64,000 nt of DNA from Paenibacillus amylolyticus. GTDB taxonomy: Bacteria; Bacillota; Bacilli; Paenibacillales; Paenibacillaceae. The notes below the pieces were generated by a model, which saw only the letters and a list, made by a program, of their open reading frames with translations, had not been told where the DNA came from and made no database searches. The stretch lies in NCBI RefSeq assembly GCF_029689945.1, contig NZ_CP121451.1:3658001-3722000 (forward strand), written 5' to 3'. The position numbers and the translations under genes were made by a program. Of the stretch, positions 21,301 through 31,424 are shown piece after piece (positions within the stretch are counted from its first letter, which is position 1; every line of letters starts with the position of its first letter).

Positions 21301-21989
21301 GATCCATGAAGGAAGAATTGTCACAGGAAACTGCCGAACTGCTCTTCCATGTACGGCAGCGACTTGCCTACCGTCTTGGCCTATTTATGGCAGAAGCCTT
21401 CCATCCATCCGTACTTCGGGAGGATCGGGGCAATCTGAAGACCGCTTTTGCAGCCTGTGGACGTGAACTGTTGCGCATGATTGCCATTGAATTGGAACAG
21501 GAACTGCTCGCGACCACCCTTAGACTTGAACAGGCAGGTCAGACCTGGCTGATGAAGCAAGTTACGGATTGTATAGAAGAGGTGAGACAGTTATCAGGGG
21601 GCGTGGATGTGTCACTGCCACTGAACGAACGCTGGAGTACACCTGTGCTTGAAGAAGTTCGTCTGGAAGAACCGTCTGGATGGAAAAGCTATTTGACTTA
21701 TTTCCGCAATCCGAAACAGTTCTTCGAAGGGGATGGGCGTCAACGTTTGCAAGAGGCACTTGATCCGGTCCTCAAACAGATGATCATTGAAGTTCTTCCT
21801 GCTGCGCAAGACAAACTGATTCAGTTTTATGACAACCGGCTTCATCAATCATTGCAACACCAATCCCGACAGTTGGAAGAACGTCTGGACGAGGCGCTCA
21901 GTGGAATTCAAGATACGCTGGAAAGCGGAATTCCGGCTGAGCAATGGACCAGCTTGTCTGTGCAACTGGAACAGATTGAACTCAGTTAA
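18304..21989 (+). CDS. Double dynamin-like GTPase, DynA-type (frameshifted at 18884)
   Basis: A large membrane-remodelling GTPase with two fused dynamin units, as in Bacillus DynA (YpbR), which is known to help with membrane fusion and stress or phage tolerance. The first P-loop is CGHFSAGKSSLINSL (about residue 50), with VLLDTPGVDS. The second is LFGAFSAGKSSFANALLG, with IVLVDTPGADS. Long helical regions follow each. The frame breaks at the GGG of 18884-18886. One more G gives SLSDWGKPLFLIVNQIDKH, restoring the G4 motif NQID and a 1228-residue protein. The linker between units (about 19730-20230) is Ala/Pro/Gly-rich, very GC-rich and full of DNA palindromes (separate entry). It appears monocistronic. 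Confidence 0.88.
19885..20080. repeat. Cluster of perfect palindromes inside the dynamin linker
   Basis: Within about 200 coding bases I find: GGCTGCGCAGCC (19885-19896); an outer TGCGGGCCC/GGGCCCGCA stem (19908-19916 with 19946-19954) around CCTCCGG/CCGGAGG (19921-19927 with 19935-19941); nested GTGCCCGC/GCGGGCAC (19956-19963 with 19998-20005) and GGACCGGG/CCCGGTCC (19971-19978 with 19986-19993); an unbroken 28-base perfect palindrome (20010-20037); and GGCACCGCC/GGCGGTGCC (20042-20050 with 20072-20080). The reading frame is kept throughout. Confidence 0.9.
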
Positions 21990-22079
21990 AAACAAGGCCT
22001 GACGCGTATTCTCTGGAAGTCTTTGTAAAACAAAATGAATGATTCAGCAACACAATGAAAATGTTGTGCAAACCAATCC

Positions 22080-22120
22080 AAAAAGGCCCCTGCCGAAAAG
22101 GCATACAGGGAGCCTTTTTT
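22080..22120 (+). terminator. Terminator after the dynamin gene
   Basis: AAAAAGGC...GCCTTTTTT stem with inner CCTG/CAGG and a T tail. Confidence 0.88.
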
Positions 22121-22312
22121 GGTACGAACAACCTGAAATAAAGAGAATATTCAAACATTTGATTGAAAGGTGGGTATTTACCTTCGTTAATGCGTCAATA
22201 AGCTGAAAGCAGGCAGAATATGGTCTGTTATTCGCTTTGCCGCGAATGGGGTACGGTGATAAACTTCATAAATGTTCATAGTATTTTTGAACGACATAAG
22301 AGGAGGAGAAAC

Positions 22313-24085
22313 ATGGATGTTCTTAGGCAACTGCAAACCTTTTTTTGGGAAAAGCGAACGTATTTATTTGTATCAATCTTGTTCCTCGCCTTAGCGACCG
22401 CACTTGGGTTGGTCTATCCGTACATGCTAAGGATCCTGATTGATGACATCATCGTTCCGCGAACTTTTGAAGACGTTCCCATAATTGCCTTGACTGTGTT
22501 AGGTGTAGTTATTTTGAAAGCGGGAATGCAGTTTTTACACGGTTTTTTTGGAGGGCGCTTGGGTAACTTCCTGGCGTACAGACTTCGTAACGCATGTTAT
22601 GAAAAGCTTCAATTTTTATCCTTCCGTTATTATGATACGGCCAAGACAGGTGATCTGATGTCCCGCCTCACGGGAGATTTGGAAGCCATCCGTAACTTTA
22701 TCGGGTTTGGTTTCGCCCAGATTCTCAACATGGTTTTGATGGTCGTGTTCGGCGCAATCATGATGATGACCATGAGTTGGCAGCTTACACTGTTCACACT
22801 CGTATGCATCCCATTACTTGCCTTCGTTGCGCTGAGATTCGAATCCAAAATTCACCCTGCGTTTCAGGAGATGCGACTGGCGCTCAGTTCACTGACGACA
22901 GCGGTACAGGAGAATATCACTGGCGTGCGTACGGTAAAATCCTTTGCACGTGAACCTTATGAAGTGGAGAAATTCTCTACACGTAATGAGCGTTACAAGA
23001 CAAATCAGATTCATGCTGCAACATTGTGGAGTCGCTATTTTCCGATCATGGAAATTCTGGCTTCGGTGAGTATCGTGCTGTTGCTGGTGATTGGTGGAAG
23101 AATGGTTATACAGGAGACGCTGACACTCGGTGAACTCGTTGCCTTTTTCAGTTTGATCTGGTACATAATCGGTCCAATGTGGAATCTGGGGTTCCATATC
23201 AACAACTATACGCAATCCAAAGCTTCAGGTGAACGGGTGCTCGAACTGCTCAATACGCCAGTGGATGTTGAAGAAACGCAAGATCCGGTCATTGTGGAAG
23301 CAGACCAGGTGAACGGCCATGTGACATTTGAATCCGTTACCTTTGCTTACGGCAATAAAATGCCAGCGGTAACCGATATTAATTTTGATGCGGCACCCGG
23401 TTCTGTAATCGGTTTCCTCGGGGGCACAGGGTCAGGTAAATCGACCATCATTCAGCTTCTGATGCGTGCATATAACGTCAACTCGGGAACGATCAAGCTG
23501 GATGGCAAAAACATCAAAGATATAGGCATTCGCAGTTTGCGGAGTCAGATCGCTTCTGTTTTCCAGGAAACATTCCTGTTCTCATCCAGTATTCGCAATA
23601 ATATTTCCTACGGACTTAAGAATGTCACCATGGATGAGATTATCCGTGCCGCCAAGCTGGCCAAGGCTCATGACTTCATTATGGAGTTCCCGGACGGATA
23701 TGACACAGTGGTTGGTGAACGCGGTATGGGATTATCGGGTGGACAGAAACAGCGGATTGCGATCGCAAGGGCTTTGCTGAAAAATCCGAAAATCCTGGTA
23801 CTCGATGATGCAACCAGCGCCGTGGATATGGAGACGGAACATGAGATCCAATCCGGTTTCCAGGAAGTTATGCGCGGCAGAACCACATTTATTATTGCAC
23901 ACCGTATTTCATCTCTGCGGCACGCAGACGAGATTTTGGTGCTGGATGAAGGTCGTGTGGTACAACGCGGCAAACATACCGAACTCATTGAAGTGCCTGG
24001 ACCATACCAGGATGTTTATAAAATTCAATATGCAGATTATATTGCCCGCGGGAAGCGGGAGGCTGGGGAGCAGGTGAATTCATGA
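22313..24085 (+). CDS. ABC exporter half, subunit 1 (degenerate-site ATPase)
   Basis: A membrane-spanning half-transporter with fused ATPase. The start MDVLRQLQTFFWEKRTYLF at 22313 follows AGGAGGAG. The upstream in-frame extension to 22220 is unsupported. Six membrane helices occupy about residues 15-310, and the ATPase about 340-575 with Walker A GGTGSGKST and signature LSGGQKQR. Walker B is LVLDDATSAVD, with Asp where the catalytic Glu normally stands. This substitution is known in one partner of heterodimeric exporters such as BmrCD and TM287/288. Its stop overlaps the start of the next gene (ATGA), so the pair should form a heterodimer. The substrate is unknown; multidrug export is likely. 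Confidence 0.92.
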   Translation: MDVLRQLQTFFWEKRTYLFVSILFLALATALGLVYPYMLRILIDDIIVPRTFEDVPIIALTVLGVVILKAGMQFLHGFFGGRLGNFLAYRLRNACYEKLQFLSFRYYDTAKTGDLMSRLTGDLEAIRNFIGFGFAQILNMVLMVVFGAIMMMTMSWQLTLFTLVCIPLLAFVALRFESKIHPAFQEMRLALSSLTTAVQENITGVRTVKSFAREPYEVEKFSTRNERYKTNQIHAATLWSRYFPIMEILASVSIVLLLVIGGRMVIQETLTLGELVAFFSLIWYIIGPMWNLGFHINNYTQSKASGERVLELLNTPVDVEETQDPVIVEADQVNGHVTFESVTFAYGNKMPAVTDINFDAAPGSVIGFLGGTGSGKSTIIQLLMRAYNVNSGTIKLDGKNIKDIGIRSLRSQIASVFQETFLFSSSIRNNISYGLKNVTMDEIIRAAKLAKAHDFIMEFPDGYDTVVGERGMGLSGGQKQRIAIARALLKNPKILVLDDATSAVDMETEHEIQSGFQEVMRGRTTFIIAHRISSLRHADEILVLDEGRVVQRGKHTELIEVPGPYQDVYKIQYADYIARGKREAGEQVNS

Positions 24086-25932
24086 GTGCCGAAACGATAG
24101 CAGACAGGCGCGAGGCCAAGGGGGCCTCTGAGAAGAAACTGAATGAACGATTTGTATATCAGGACGATGAAATTATTGAAAAACCGTTTAACTGGAAAGA
24201 ATTCGGACGTTTATTTGCCTACATGAAACCTTATGCGAAACAATTGTTGCCGCTCGTTATTCTGATGATGATTCTGGGTACCATCACGAAATTGTCTGTG
24301 CCTTTTCTAATCAGTCTGGCGATTGACCGAGCCATCGCTCCAGCAACAGGGCTGCCAAGCATGACGATGCTTTATCTTATTGCAGGCTCGATATTCTTGT
24401 TGTATCTCATTCAGTGGGCTGCCAATACGTACCGGATCAAACTGACCAACATTATCGGACAGCGCGTTATTTATGATCTTCGCTCGGATCTGTTCAAGCA
24501 TATCCAGAAGCTGTCCTTTAACTTTTTTGACAAAAGACCGGCGGGTTCCGTACTGGTGCGTGTGACGAATGATATTAACTCCCTGCAGGATCTATTCACC
24601 AACGGTGCAGTTAACGTCATGATCGACTGCGTACAACTGCTCGGGATTATTGTAATCTTGCTTTTGATTAACTGGAAACTGGGTCTTGCCGTAATTATTA
24701 CGGTGCCTATCATGTTTATCATCTCAACCAAGCTGCGGGTTCTGATCCGTCGAGCTTGGCAGGATGTTCGCATGAAGAACTCGCGGATTAACTCTCACTT
24801 GAATGAATCCATTCAGGGAATTCGCGTGACTCAGGCGTATACACAGGAAAAAGAGAACATGAAGTATTTTGACAACATGAACCTGTCCAGCAAAAAGTCA
24901 TGGGATAAAGCGTCAGCGATGAACCAGGGCTTCGGACCCCTGATCGAGATTACCGGCGGATTCGGGACATTAATCCTTTTCTGGTTTGGTGCCTATCTGA
25001 TTCAGGAAGGTCAGTTGACCGTGGGACTACTTGTCGCTTTTGCCAACTATGTCGGCAACTTCTGGGACCCAATCAACCGTCTGGGACAGATGTACAATCA
25101 GCTTCTTGTTGCCATGGCATCATCAGAGCGCATCTTCGAATTCATGGATGAAAAGCCAAGTATCGCAGATAAACCGGGTGCCAAGCCACTTCCTTCTATT
25201 AAAGGAGATATCGCATTCGAAAATGTGGTGTTCGAATACGAGAAGGGCAGACAGGCGCTCAAAGGAATCAGCTTCTCGGCAGCTGCGGGACAATCGATTG
25301 CACTGGTTGGGCATACGGGCTCAGGTAAAAGTACGATCATCAATCTGATCAGTCGGTTCTATGACATATCTGGTGGGCGTCTCACCATTGACGGACAGGA
25401 TGTGCGGGATGTAACGGTAGAGAGTCTGCGAAGCCAGATCAGCATTGTATTACAGGATACCTTCATCTTCTCGGGTACCATTCGGGACAATATTCGATTT
25501 GGTCGACTGGATGCAACGAATGAAGAAGTGGAGGAGGCGGCCAAAGCAGTCAATGCACATGAGTTCATCATGAAACTGCCAGGGGGTTACGATACTGAAG
25601 TAGAGGAACGCGGAAACGTATTATCCATGGGACAACGACAATTGTTATCCTTTGCCCGTGCGCTCCTTGCCGATCCACGCATATTGATCCTGGATGAGGC
25701 TACAGCCAGTATCGATACGGAGACAGAGCTTAAAATCCAGGAAGCATTGAAGGTGCTGCTACAGGGAAGAACGTCATTTATGGTCGCTCACCGTCTCTCC
25801 ACCATTCGGAATGCAGATAACATTATCGTTCTGGATCATGGTGAAATTAAAGAAGAGGGCAACCATGAGCAGCTTATTCAAAAACAAGGCGTTTATAATG
25901 GGTTAATTGAAGCTCAATACAGATTCTTGTGA
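24082..25932 (+). CDS. ABC exporter half, subunit 2
   Basis: Partner of the preceding half-transporter, 616 residues. A cytoplasmic N-terminal extension (about 1-45) leads to six membrane helices (about 50-340) and an ATPase (about 365-600). Walker A is GHTGSGKST, and Walker B is ILILDEATASID with the canonical catalytic Glu. The signature loop is LSMGQRQ rather than LSGGQ. Together with the Asp variant in subunit 1, this gives one canonical and one degenerate ATP site, the classic asymmetry of heterodimeric exporters. The ATGA overlap supports translational coupling. A long hairpin closes the operon. Confidence 0.92.
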   Translation: MSAETIADRREAKGASEKKLNERFVYQDDEIIEKPFNWKEFGRLFAYMKPYAKQLLPLVILMMILGTITKLSVPFLISLAIDRAIAPATGLPSMTMLYLIAGSIFLLYLIQWAANTYRIKLTNIIGQRVIYDLRSDLFKHIQKLSFNFFDKRPAGSVLVRVTNDINSLQDLFTNGAVNVMIDCVQLLGIIVILLLINWKLGLAVIITVPIMFIISTKLRVLIRRAWQDVRMKNSRINSHLNESIQGIRVTQAYTQEKENMKYFDNMNLSSKKSWDKASAMNQGFGPLIEITGGFGTLILFWFGAYLIQEGQLTVGLLVAFANYVGNFWDPINRLGQMYNQLLVAMASSERIFEFMDEKPSIADKPGAKPLPSIKGDIAFENVVFEYEKGRQALKGISFSAAAGQSIALVGHTGSGKSTIINLISRFYDISGGRLTIDGQDVRDVTVESLRSQISIVLQDTFIFSGTIRDNIRFGRLDATNEEVEEAAKAVNAHEFIMKLPGGYDTEVEERGNVLSMGQRQLLSFARALLADPRILILDEATASIDTETELKIQEALKVLLQGRTSFMVAHRLSTIRNADNIIVLDHGEIKEEGNHEQLIQKQGVYNGLIEAQYRFL

Positions 25933-25980
25933 TGAATTTCTTGGACGTCTGTGAAGCGTCTGAACACATATGAACTTATA

Positions 25981-26067
25981 ACACTCTGGCGTTCTATAGC
26001 CTGATCCTTCAATAATAAGTACATCTTATGTATTGAAGACAGGTTAGAAGATAGCCGGAGTGTTTTT
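25981..26067 (+). terminator. Long hairpin terminator after the ABC pair
   Basis: Arms ACACTC...GAGTGT, CTAT...ATAG, CCTG...CAGG and CTTCAATA...TATTGAAG stack into a nearly 90-base imperfect hairpin ending in seven T. It is unusually long for a simple terminator. Confidence 0.8.
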
Positions 26068-26145
26068 TTAATCTTTAGTTAGTGTGGTATGTTATATTTT
26101 TAAAGAATGAAATCAGTACAATCGTTTATTGTCTGGAGGGAGATC

Positions 26146-27780
26146 ATGCAGATTGACAACAACGAAATAAATTCAAAGCATTTTGATCACCTGGATCATA
26201 TGAATTTCAGGCTCATTCATGTGAATTACACAAGTGATCCTGCGACGGAGTGGATTCTGAGGAAACACTTCATTGAAACATACATGTTATTATTTGTAGC
26301 CAGTGGGCAAGGGTGGTTAAAGATAGATGGAAGTTTCGTCGAATTAAAGGCGGGCGGGCTGTACATAGGTTTCCCAGGGCAGCTGGTTGAGGCAAATGTG
26401 CATTCGTTGGATGAACGAGGTGTGTATCATATGAGTTTTGATGTTATGTACACACTGGAGCATGAGGGTGGAACTGCCCTTGATATGATGAAAAAATTTT
26501 TGCGTAATGAATTGAATGGTGAGGTCAGCTCATCTTCACCCGTTGCTGTCGGCGTCATCTGTCAGATGATTTACCACCACACATTGAAGAAGGATGGCTT
26601 GCAGAGGTACTATGGTCAGATTCGTTTTCAGGAACTGTTGTATACCATGTTTTACGATGTGTCCTGTGCAGATAAGGCGGATCTGGCCTCACCAGTTGAA
26701 CATGTTAAAGAATACATGGAGCAGAATTACTCCAAGAGATTAAACATTGAGGAATTAGCAAATGTGGCACGCATGAGCCCACGACACTTCATGCGTTTAT
26801 TCAAGAAAAGATATGGCTACAGTCCAGTGGACTATTTAACTCTATATCGAATTAAACAAGCCCAGATCTTAATGAGAAATGATCACAGTTATCGCCTCAA
26901 GGATGTGGCATCGTACGTGGGTTATCAGGATGAGACGTATTTCCGGCGTAAATTCAAGCAAATCTCTGGTGTTCCGCCAGCAGCGTTTATACGTAATAGC
27001 AAACAAAAAATTGCTGCTGTTCATTCCCTGAGCATAGGTATACTGTTGGCATTGCAAATCATTCCCTGTGCAGCACCAGCAAGTCATCCATGGACATACT
27101 ATTATAGACGTAAGTATGAAACGGACAAAGTTATGCCTCTCGCAGAGAGTGAGACGACCTGGCTCGAACAGCTTCGATTAGTTAAGCCTGATTATATTAT
27201 TACGATCGGGGCTGAGGCTCTGCAAAGTCAGTTTCATTCCATTGCTCCTGTATGTAACCTCTTGTGGGAAGAAGGGGATTGGAGAGAACATTTGAGAGTT
27301 GTTGCGAGCTTTTTGGACCGGTCAGATATTGCAAAGGTATGGCTTCAAAGGTATGAAGAGAAAGCAACGATCATAAAGGACCAGCTTGCGGATTTTATAC
27401 GAAAAGACAGATTGGTTGTACTCAAAGTTTATGGTGAAGAGTTGCAGTTATTAGGCCCCAGGAGCATTGCTTCCGTTTTTTACGTTGATATGCAAATGGA
27501 GGGTCCTGAAGGAATTGAGATTTATTGGGAACAGGGCACAGTGAGCATTAGGGAGTTGTCAGTTCTCAACGTTGAAAGAATATTGCTGATTGCGGGTGAT
27601 GATGAGACATCCAGACAGACATGGTCTGCTGTGCGTAAGTCTGCAGAATGGCTTGAGTTGTCAGCGGTACAGAATGGCAGAATGGACATCCTCTTATCGA
27701 GCGTCCTGATGGACTACACTGCGTTTACCCATGAGCTTATGTTGGATGAAATATTAAAGTTATGGCAAGATCGTCCATAG
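26146..27780 (+). CDS. AraC regulator fused to siderophore-binding domain, Btr-like
   Basis: A transcription activator of 544 residues. The start MQIDNNEINSKHFDHL at 26146 follows GGAGGGAG. It has an N-terminal cupin-like sensing domain (about 15-130) and a double helix-turn-helix AraC domain (about 180-285: YSKRLNIEELANVARMSPRHF and YRLKDVASYVGYQDETYFRRKFKQISG). The C-terminal part resembles a periplasmic iron-siderophore binding protein (about 295-540) but has no signal peptide. This fusion is known from Bacillus Btr, which senses bacillibactin and activates feuABC. The adjacent siderophore-binding lipoprotein makes the same logic likely here. The siderophore is unknown. Confidence 0.88.
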   Translation: MQIDNNEINSKHFDHLDHMNFRLIHVNYTSDPATEWILRKHFIETYMLLFVASGQGWLKIDGSFVELKAGGLYIGFPGQLVEANVHSLDERGVYHMSFDVMYTLEHEGGTALDMMKKFLRNELNGEVSSSSPVAVGVICQMIYHHTLKKDGLQRYYGQIRFQELLYTMFYDVSCADKADLASPVEHVKEYMEQNYSKRLNIEELANVARMSPRHFMRLFKKRYGYSPVDYLTLYRIKQAQILMRNDHSYRLKDVASYVGYQDETYFRRKFKQISGVPPAAFIRNSKQKIAAVHSLSIGILLALQIIPCAAPASHPWTYYYRRKYETDKVMPLAESETTWLEQLRLVKPDYIITIGAEALQSQFHSIAPVCNLLWEEGDWREHLRVVASFLDRSDIAKVWLQRYEEKATIIKDQLADFIRKDRLVVLKVYGEELQLLGPRSIASVFYVDMQMEGPEGIEIYWEQGTVSIRELSVLNVERILLIAGDDETSRQTWSAVRKSAEWLELSAVQNGRMDILLSSVLMDYTAFTHELMLDEILKLWQDRP

Positions 27781-27844
27781 CAAAAAGTCTGAATAGTCAA
27801 TATCATGCTTGAACATATTTTATTATACTACTCCTATGTCACAC

Positions 27845-27866
27845 TGATAATGATAATTATTATTGA
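27845..27866. promoter_or_regulatory. Fur box before the siderophore-binding gene
   Basis: TGATAATGATAATTATTATTGA contains overlapping TGATAAT repeats facing ATTATTGA, a near-consensus Fur site, 46 bases before the lipoprotein start. Confidence 0.8.
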
Positions 27867-27911
27867 TTAGACATTGTCATATATTACTGAGCTATAGGGG
27901 GTACATACAGA

Positions 27912-28898
27912 ATGAGATACAGATGGTTAACCGTAATATGCACAATGATGTTGATGCTTGTTATGTCGGCTTGTGGGACAGCAGGCAAAGAAGCATCCAT
28001 GAGCGAGGGACAAAAAGCCGGTACCGGCAATTCTTCAACAACAGAAGCAAGTCAGAAAAAAGTAAACACGGAAATGGGAGAAGTTGAAATCCCCGTAAAG
28101 CCACAAAAAATAGTTGGTTTGTCCGTTGTATATCCAGAATTTTTATATTCGCTTGGTATCGTACCTATTGCCGTACAGAACTACCATGAGGATTTTCCTT
28201 CTTACCTGGATGAACCATTCGCAAGCACGATGAAAATGGGAATAGGAAGGACGCCTAATTTTGAAGCCCTCATGGAGGCAGATCCGGATTTGATTATCGC
28301 TCCTGACTGGTGGTCTAAAAAGGACTATGATCAGCTTACTCTGATTGCACCTACGGTACTTTTGCCACAGCGTGATGATTGGCGCGATGAACTGCGGGAC
28401 ATTGCCAAAATTCTGGACAAGAAGATCAGGCAGAAAAGGTTATTCAGGATCTGGTAGTGAAGGAGAAAGTCAGCTGCTGACAAGTTACACAATCTGATTG
28501 GTGATGAGACTGTTCTCTACATCAGAGTGATGGAAAAAGAAATCGTACTTCACGGGGAGAATCTTGACCGAGGAAACTTCGTCCACAAACGATTGGGAAT
28601 GAATCCACTTCCTAATTTTCCAAAAGATCAAACTGCCATGTCCGTATCCTTGGAAGTATTACCTGAATACGACGCAGATCATCTGATTGTTCAGTTGGAT
28701 GATGAGACTAATCCGGAAATAAAAAAGAAGTTTGAAGATATGTTATCGACGTCGTTGTGGAAAAATCTGAAAGCAGTCAAAGAGGACCATGTGTACATGG
28801 TGGGTGGAAAAGAATGGTTCAATCTGGGCATGTCTCCGCTTGCCGATGAATATGTAATTGAGGATATCGTGACTGCTTTTGAAGAAAAAAATAACTAA
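27912..28898 (+). CDS. Iron-siderophore ABC substrate-binding lipoprotein (frameshifted)
   Basis: MRYRWLTVICTMMLMLVMSACGTAG is a lipoprotein signal with lipobox VMSAC, and the body is a class III binding protein (VEIPVKPQKIVGLSVVYPEFLYSLGI..., ADPDLIIAPDWWSK). The reading is broken near 28422, where one more A gives KILDKKDQAEKVIQDL. It returns to the original frame near 28470 (ADKLHNLIGDETVLYIRV), so a second indel of one inserted or two lost bases must lie near 28465-28473. The repaired protein would have about 329 residues, normal for this family. It lies behind a Fur box and the Btr-like gene. No permease genes follow, so the membrane partner must be elsewhere. Confidence 0.85.
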
Positions 28899-28960
28899 AG
28901 CCAACGGTTCATGTTATACGTATCTCTAAATTCACTACTAAATAACAGGATGTGTCCAAA

Positions 28961-29985
28961 ATGAATAAGGAAGAAGAAATCTATGACTTAACCATCATCG
29001 GAGGCGGACCAGCCGGATTGTATGCGGCTTTTTATGCAGGAATGCGTGATATGAGAGTTAAGATCATTGAAGGCAAAGACCAACTTGGTGGTTTTCTGCA
29101 TACTTATTCCGAAAAAACCATTTGGGATGTGGGTGGCCTGCCACCAATGAAGTGTTCAAAGTTGATTGAGTATCTGGTTCAGCAGGCGAATACCTTTGGT
29201 CCAACGGTTGAATTAAATTGCAAAGTAGATCGATTCGTCAGACTGGATAACGAGATTTTGGCTCTGTATACGGCTGAAGGCGATATACATTATACGCGTA
29301 CAATCATTGTTGCAGTAGGCCGCGGTATCGCAGAAACACAGAAATTGGAGCTGCAGGAGCCAATCGAATGTGAATATGAGAACCTTCATTACACCGTACA
29401 AAATCCAGAACATTTTTCCGGGAGGCGGGTACTCATTTCGGGTGGAGGAAACAGTGCTGTAGACTGGGCAATTGAACTTGCTAATGTAGCTCGCAGCGTA
29501 GTCGTAATCCATCGGAATAAGGAGTTCCGCGCAATGGAACGAAATGTAAGCGAGATGCACAACATAACGGATGTGAGAACACCATATAACATCACGCAGC
29601 TTCATGGTGATGGTCGAAACATCCGGAATGTTGTGCTTACCCATATGGAGATTCAGAACAATGTGGTGTTGGAAGTGGATGAAGTCGTCATTAGTCATGG
29701 ATATAAAAGTAATTTAAGTGATTTGGCCAGCTGCGGGCTGAAGATGGACGATGGAATGGTTCTAATGAGCCACCATGCAGAGACGAACCTTCCGGTGTTT
29801 TTGCAGCAGGAGACTGTTCGACCCATGAGAGCAAAGTCAGACTCATTGCAGGTGCCTTCAATGACGCAATTGTGGCAGTCAATAGTGCGAAGCAATATCT
29901 GAAGCCTGATGCACCCAAGATGGCTTATGTTTCTTCCCATAATGAAATCTTCAGAGAAAAAAATCGGCAACTCCCAAGTTCATAA
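28961..29985 (+). CDS. Ferredoxin/flavodoxin-NADP reductase, YumC-type (frameshifted at 29794)
   Basis: A FAD enzyme of the thioredoxin-reductase-like FNR class. It starts [31 protein letters not shown] (FAD site GGGPAG), with [19 protein letters not shown] as the NADPH site. As written it ends out of frame at 29902. One more G in the GG of 29794-29795 gives [26 protein letters not shown], the family FAD motif, and extends the gene to 29985 (341 residues). In a siderophore cluster such a reductase may feed electrons for iron release, or reduce the flavodoxin encoded at 45976; both ideas are inference. The stop codon lies in the loop region of the terminator hairpin. Confidence 0.88.
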
Positions 29986-30000
29986 ACTTGGGAGTTGTTT
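29969..30000 (+). terminator. Terminator overlapping the stop codon of the reductase
   Basis: AACTCCCAAGTT and AACTTGGGAGTT form a perfect 12-pair stem around CATA, followed by TTGTTT. In the repaired frame the TAA at 29983-29985 lies at the loop. Confidence 0.85.
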
Positions 30001-30237
30001 GCATATTCAGATTTGCCGGAGTATTAAAATATACACACTTAACATTTCCTTAATTCTGGGAGGAATGGAAGGAGTATCGAATCTGTGAGCGGTAATTGTA
30101 AAATTTGATCGAAAAAACACAAAAAATCTTGTAAAATTCACAAGAAAAATAGGGAGTACTCTTGCAATCTTTAACCAAAACCCCGAAAATAGAGAGACAG
30201 ATATAGAAGATTTCTCTTTGGGAGGATTGGAAAGAAC

Positions 30238-31424
30238 ATGTGGGGTGCTCCTTATACGGCTCAAGCCAAAAAAATGCTGCTATTAGGCAGTGGAGAATTG
30301 GGAAAGAGGTCGTTATTGAGGCTGGGCGACTGGGAGTAGAGACGATCGCTGTTGATCGTTATGAGAACGCACCTGCCATGCAGGTCGCACACCGGTCTTA
30401 CTGCATCGACATGCTGGATGCGGAAGCTTTGAAACAGTTGATCCGTAAAGAAAAACCTCATTACATCGTGCCTGAGATTGAAGCTATTGCAACAGAAGCA
30501 CTACTGGAGCTTGAGGAAGAAGGATTTTGTGTAGTACCTACTGCCCGAGCTGCACGTCTAACCATGGATCGCGAAGGCATCCGTCGTCTTGCAGCCGAAC
30601 AATTGAAACTTCCGACAGCTGATTACCTTTTTGCGGACAGCCTGGAACAACTTCAGGAAGCCGTACGTGAGCTTGGCACACCTTGTGTCATTAAACCATT
30701 GATGAGTTCTTCCGGCAAAGGGCAGAGTGTATGCCGTACACCGGGCGACGTGGAGGATTGCTGGAACATTGCTCTTTCGGGGGCTCGTGGCAAATCCGTT
30801 CGTGTTATCGTGGAGAGCTTTGTGCAATTTGACAGTGAGATTACATTACTTACTGTTAGGTCTGTATCAGGCACCGTATTTTGTCCTCCGATTGGTCATA
30901 TTCAGAAGGATGGGGATTATGTCGAATCCTGGCAGCCTCATGCGATGACTCCTGAGCAATGGCAGCAGGCTTGTCATATCGCCAAATCCGTCACGGATGA
31001 ACTTGGCGGTTTTGGACTGTTTGGAGTGGAATTGTTCCTCACATCGGATGGTGTTGTGTTCAGCGAGGTATCTCCTCGTCCACATGACACAGGTATGGTT
31101 ACAATGGTGACGCAAGACAGTTCCGAGTTTGCGCTGCATGTACGTGCAATTCTTGGTTTTCCGGTCACAGATGTACATCTGTTGACACCGGGAGCTTCAG
31201 CAACGCTGAAGGCTAATAATGAAACATCTGACTTTACTATAAGCGGGATTGAAGAAGCCTTGGCTCTTCCTCGTACTCAGATTCGTGTATTTGGCAAACC
31301 TGAGACCAAAGTAGGACGCCGAATGGCTGTAGCGCTAAGTGCTGGTCCAGATGTGGAAGAAGCTCGTAAAACAGCGGTAAAAGCCGCTAATATGCTGAAA
31401 GTGGAGGTAAATCATGTCCAATAA
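30238..31424 (+). CDS. purT: Formate-dependent GAR transformylase (frameshifted at 30303)
   Basis: An ATP-grasp enzyme that makes formyl-GAR from formate, an alternative to PurN in purine synthesis. The ATG at 30238 reads MWGAPYTAQAKKMLLLGSGELGK, and one more A in the AAA of 30303-30305 continues KEVVIEAGRLGVETIAVDRYENAPAMQVAHRSY, giving 395 residues, normal for PurT. ATP-grasp motifs include VIKPLMSSSGKGQSV and the metal region FGVELFLTSDGVVFSEVSPRPHDTGMVTM. GGGAGGATT lies upstream. It overlaps the next gene by 11 bases. I found no convincing PurR box or purine riboswitch. Confidence 0.92.

Noticed and set aside
30001..30237. Purine riboswitch or PurR box before purT
   Set aside because: No guanine-riboswitch core is present, and the nearest PurBox-like string (CCCCGAAAAT) mismatches at several key positions.
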